Assembly (NCBI GenBank): GCA_036939355.1
Contig: JALLAP010000561.1
Location: forward strand, 1-11,966
Reading direction: 5' to 3'
From: Thalassiosira profunda
Lineage: Eukaryota; Bacillariophyta; Thalassiosirophyceae; Thalassiosirales; Thalassiosiraceae
DNA: 11,966 bases
The notes under the pieces: generated by a model
What the model was told of the DNA's origin: nothing
Databases searched by the model: none
What the model saw: the letters and a program-made list of their open reading frames with translations, nothing else
Made by a program: the position numbers and the translations under genes
Part shown: positions 8,830-11,966 of the stretch, one piece after another
Position numbering within the stretch: position 1 is the first letter of the stretch
How the letters are laid out: each line of letters opens with the position of its first letter

Positions 8830-8896
8830 AGTATTACAGCAAGGTTGGGTTGGGGTTGCAAGGTGAACTTCCCTGCCTCCTCCAATCTCGCTCACC

Positions 8897-11800
8897 ATGA
8901 GCAGCTTCGACTTCTTCGGCACGGCGGCGGCTCCGACTGGCGAGGAGGACGACGAGGACCTCGCCGCCTTCGACGATACCGGCCTCCTGGCGCTGGCATC
9001 GCGAGAGCGGGCGGAGCGGTCCGCGGCGGCGTCATCGGCCGCTGCATCGTCTGCATCCGCATCATCCGTGTTTGCAGCAGCAGCCGCTGCAGGTGCCGTG
9101 GATTGCAATGGGGAGGATGAAGATGGCGGTCCCTACGAGGAGTCGGACGGGGGCGACTGGGACAATGTCGACTGGGAGGACGCCGACTCAGCCGGGGACT
9201 CTGACGAAAATGGAGAAGACGTCAGAGCCGAGGACACATCACGTGCCTTTCCCGCGCAGGGCGTGATGATCCACCTGGGCAGAGGGAAGAGCAACGATCC
9301 CGACGAGGGCAAAAAGGAGACAAAGGCGGAGAACAAAGGGGAGGCAGATTCGGGGGGAAAGAAGAGGAAGCGCAAGACCGTCCGGGTATTGCGCAGCGTG
9401 CCCCCCGAGACGCGGCGGAGGATACTGGACGTGCGCAGGGCGGACCTGCTCTGCGCGGTGGCAAGGTGCGCCCGGNCCCGAGACGCGGCGGAGGATACTG
9501 GACGTGCGCAGGGCGGACCTGCTCTGCGCGGTGGCAAGGTGCGCCCGGCAATCCTCCATATGCGGTGGCAACAATAGTGACGAGGACGAAGAGCGGCTGA
9601 TGTTGTCCAGTTTGGCGTACAGTTTAATTCCGGAGGAGTTTCACCAGCTCGGCACAAGAATCCCGGCCAAAGAGATGGTGCGGCGATTTGCAGAGTGGTT
9701 CTTCCCCTTCGTCAATCGAGCCGGACGGCGACGGAGGGACGCCATGGAGCGCAACGCGGCGCAGGGCGCGGCAATGGCGAGGCCAAAGAGACGGCACGAA
9801 CCCAATACAGATGCGGCGTACCATGTGCCAACGCCGAGGCGACTGATTCATCTGCTGACGTACCTGTCTCCCCGGTACGACGAGGATCCGCAATTGTCAT
9901 GGGAAGAGGAAGGAATCGACGTCGTTGCTGCTGTGGAGGAAATCACGGCGCATGAAAAGGCGCTCTTGTTCCTCGCCATGGTCAGGTAGGTGCCCGATTG
10001 GCCAACTGTGAGATTGCTTGATACTGCACTGATCGCTGCTCTGACCTCTTGCATTCCCCTTTCCTCTGGTTGCAATCAGATCTCTTGGGTGGAAAGCTCG
10101 CTACGTCGCATCGCTCCGTCCCATACCGTTGCAATTGACCGTCGACCACCCGCTCCTCGCATTGAGTGGCAAGCCGTCGCGGAACGAGAGGAGGCTGCAA
10201 AAGTTTCTTCGTTTGATGCACCAGAACGGGATGCTGGAGGCGGCAGAGTCGCAGGGCGGCGCTCGCGAAAGAAAGAGATCGAGGACGGCTGCTAAAACCG
10301 ATGCGAAAGTGGAGCCGATTGAGCTGTTGAGTAGCGATGAAGAATGCGGCGGAAAGGCAGGAAAGAAAGGCGATCTCGACGATTCGTCATCTCCCCCGGC
10401 ATCTGCCATGCCTAAACATGCAAATCCATACGATTCGACGCAACAATTACTGTCGTGGGTGGAAGTGCTCTGCTACAGCGACGATTCTGACCCAAAAAGC
10501 ATGGCGCCACCAAAGCCAGTGGGAAGGTGGGTGCCGATACTGCCAGAACAGGAGGGCTATGATGCACCTGAGGACGTAGAGTCCATTCTTGCATTTAGAG
10601 AAGCTGGCGGGAGCAACCAGCCAAAGAGCACCAAGCGAGGAAGAAAGGCGGGGACGATAAGGTCGCGAAAAGGGACACAATCGAATGTTCCAGTCTCCTA
10701 CGTGCTCGCGGTGGAGCATCCTCCTTTCGCCGAGGAACGCACCAATGGGCAACGATTGTGCGCTCGGTTCACAGACGTGACGCCGAGGTACGCCAACAGC
10801 TGGTCACGAACGCTGCGCCTGCGAGGGGCAACCGGGAAGCAAATCACCGAAGGTGGCGGGACATGCGTCGACGAGTGGTGGGAGGCCACCCTGAAGCAAA
10901 TGAACGACCCTTGCAGACCGACAAAAGACCATAAGAGCGCAGCAAAAGCAAAATCGCCCTTTTCGGTGACCAAAGCAACGACGGCATCGGGGAAAATGGT
11001 GGACGTTCTCGAGCTAGAAAGCTCGGAGGACGAGGAGAAGAAGGACGCCACATATGATTCCGATTTGGACGTGCACGATAGCGTTGAGGCAAAGGAACTG
11101 ACTGGCAACCGAGAGAAGGAGAAAATCCCCACGTCAAAAGCGGCCTTCAAACAGAGTCCCTTCTTCGTTATTCAGTCTGTCCTCAACTCACAGGATGTGC
11201 TCCATCCGGACGCGCGCAAGCGCATCTGCGGCGTGTTCAAGGGCGAGATGGTTTATCGGCGCAGCGACGTGAGCAAGGCATTGAGGGCGAAGANGCATCT
11301 GCGGCGTGTTCAAGGGCGAGATGGTTTATCGGCGCAGCGACGTGAGCAAGGCATTGAGGGCGAAGAAGTGGCTGTACCAGGGACGAAAGGTAAAGGAGAG
11401 TGAGTTGGAGCGACCTGTGAAGCAGGTCAAGGCTCGAAAGAAGCCAGTTTCCCGGGGCTTCAAGCAGTTGTCCTCTTATAGTGTGTCGGAGGAAGCGCAA
11501 AACGAGCTGATCGCATCGATGGACAAGAAGGAAGGCGCGGAGGAGAACGAGATGGATTCGCTGTACGGTGTGTGGCAGACGGAGAAGTGGTCTCCTCCCT
11601 ACGTTGGTCCTTCTGAAGCTATTCCTACCAACGAATACCGCAACGTAGAGCTAGCCTTAATCAACCCAGGCCTGACCCACATGGACCAGCCACGCCTCGC
11701 CGGTATTGCGCGGAAGCTTGGGCTGCCATATGCACCCTGTTTGCTTGGGTACGAGGGCCACGGAGGGAACCGCACGCCTACCATTCGGGGGATCGTTGTC

Positions 11801-11962
11801 CACGACCACAATGTGGATCTGCTGCGAGCAGCATACATGGAATGGGAGAGCCACGCGGTGGAGAAGGCCGAGGAAGAGCGCCGGAAGGAGGTGTTGAAGC
11901 GGTGGAAGCGTTTGGTGAAGGGAATACTGGTCAAAGAGAGACTCGAGAGAGAGTATGGTTGA
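8897..11962 (+). CDS. XPC: XPC/Rad4 DNA damage recognition protein
   Basis: XPC/Rad4 senses helix-distorting lesions and starts global-genome nucleotide excision repair in the nucleus, recruiting TFIIH. Exons are 8897-9985 and 10080-11962. Removing two 73-base assembly insertions (one 72-base copy plus one N each, at 9476 and 11294) restores a single frame of 941 residues ending in TGA. The acidic N-terminus holds a W88xxV91 motif; a basic KKRKRK cluster at about 155-160 is a likely NLS. A transglutaminase-like fold spans about 320-620: LFLAMVRSLGWKAR near 333, SWVEV at 464-468, RWVPILPE near 488, YVLAVE at 546 and TDVTPRYA at 570-577. BHD1 is at about 692-755 (VLHPDARKR, GEMVYRRSDV), BHD2 at about 808-842 (LYGVWQTEKW, NVEL) and BHD3 at about 843-903 (GYEGH...GIVV). 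By alignment the catalytic Cys, His and Asp of true transglutaminases are all absent, as expected for XPC. Confidence 0.95.
9404..9548 (+). repeat. 72-base exact duplication around a single N (assembly join)
   Basis: Bases 9404-9475 are repeated exactly at 9477-9548 with one N between them. The duplicate falls inside the XPC coding region and shifts the frame by one; deleting 73 bases restores it exactly (CAR followed by QSS). This is best explained as two contigs with overlapping ends joined by a placeholder. Confidence 0.93.
9986..10079 (+). other. Intron of the XPC gene
   Basis: The donor is GTAGGT at 9986 (phase 2) and the acceptor CAATCAG ends at 10079, after a TTCCCCTTTCCTCT tract. Splicing 94 bases joins LAMVR to SLGWKARYV, which reconstitutes a conserved Rad4/XPC block; without splicing the frame stops at 9987-9989. 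Confidence 0.92.
11222..11366 (+). repeat. Second 72-base exact duplication around a single N (assembly join)
   Basis: Bases 11222-11293 recur exactly at 11295-11366, again with one N between. It falls in the BHD1 region of XPC; collapsing it restores ALRAKKWLYQG and the frame to the stop. The length matches the first join exactly. Confidence 0.93.
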
Positions 11963-11966
11963 GAGC

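Larger units (their letters stand above)
8598..8896. promoter_or_regulatory. Divergent promoter region, Ala/Pro-rich gene and XPC
   Basis: This 299-base gap must serve both genes. The half next to the minus-strand gene is GC-rich, with TTTTTCCGCC and a GGCGGGGGAAAT stretch (both on the minus strand) that loosely resemble E2F sites. The central part, 8710-8830, is AT-richer and packed with repeated motifs, listed separately. Confidence 0.6.

Noticed and set aside
9404..9548. A true tandem duplication or coding repeat in XPC
   Set aside because: The copies are identical, separated by an N, out of frame, and match the second join in length exactly, so an assembly origin is much more likely.

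Overview
The window looks like nuclear DNA of a unicellular eukaryote, most likely a centric diatom of the Thalassiosira type. Genes have GT-AG introns and lie in closely spaced divergent pairs. A leucine-rich-repeat protein carries a C-terminal tail that I associate with a large diatom family, and the right third encodes a clear Rad4/XPC DNA repair protein. The species is inferred from general features; no single marker proves it. Two single-N joins, each flanked by exactly 72 bases of duplicated sequence, show that this is a scaffold from a short-read type assembly.

Layout, left to right. (1) 1-3320, minus strand: a three-exon gene that runs off the left edge. It encodes two PDZ-like domains, a C2HC zinc-finger-like motif and three Tudor-like modules, so a chromatin or scaffold role is plausible. 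(2) 3321-3672: a divergent promoter region with a perfect 9-bp inverted repeat around an E2F-like site. (3) 3673-5518, plus strand: an LRR protein gene broken by two frameshifts, each repairable by one G in a G run. (4) About 5641-6820: a tandem array of roughly 192-bp units, probably non-coding, with degenerate ends. (5) 7053-8597, minus strand: an intact 514-residue protein with an Ala/Pro-rich N-terminal half and a helical C-terminal half; not recognised. (6) 8598-8896: a second divergent promoter region rich in direct and inverted repeats, a CACGTG box and telomere-like motifs. (7) 8897-11962, plus strand: an XPC/Rad4 homologue with one intron; it reads as one 941-residue protein once the two 72-base duplications are collapsed.

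Functionally, XPC is the clear anchor: it recognises helix-distorting lesions and starts global-genome nucleotide excision repair. Its divergent neighbour may be co-regulated with it through the shared 299-bp promoter. The PDZ/Tudor gene and the LRR gene form a second divergent pair. No tRNA, rRNA, CRISPR array or recognisable transposase was seen. The most unusual items are the PDZ-PDZ-zinc finger-Tudor architecture, the nucleosome-sized repeat array whose main unit is close to a whole number of codons, and a WxxV motif in the XPC acidic tail that resembles the TFIIH-binding motif of human XPC.
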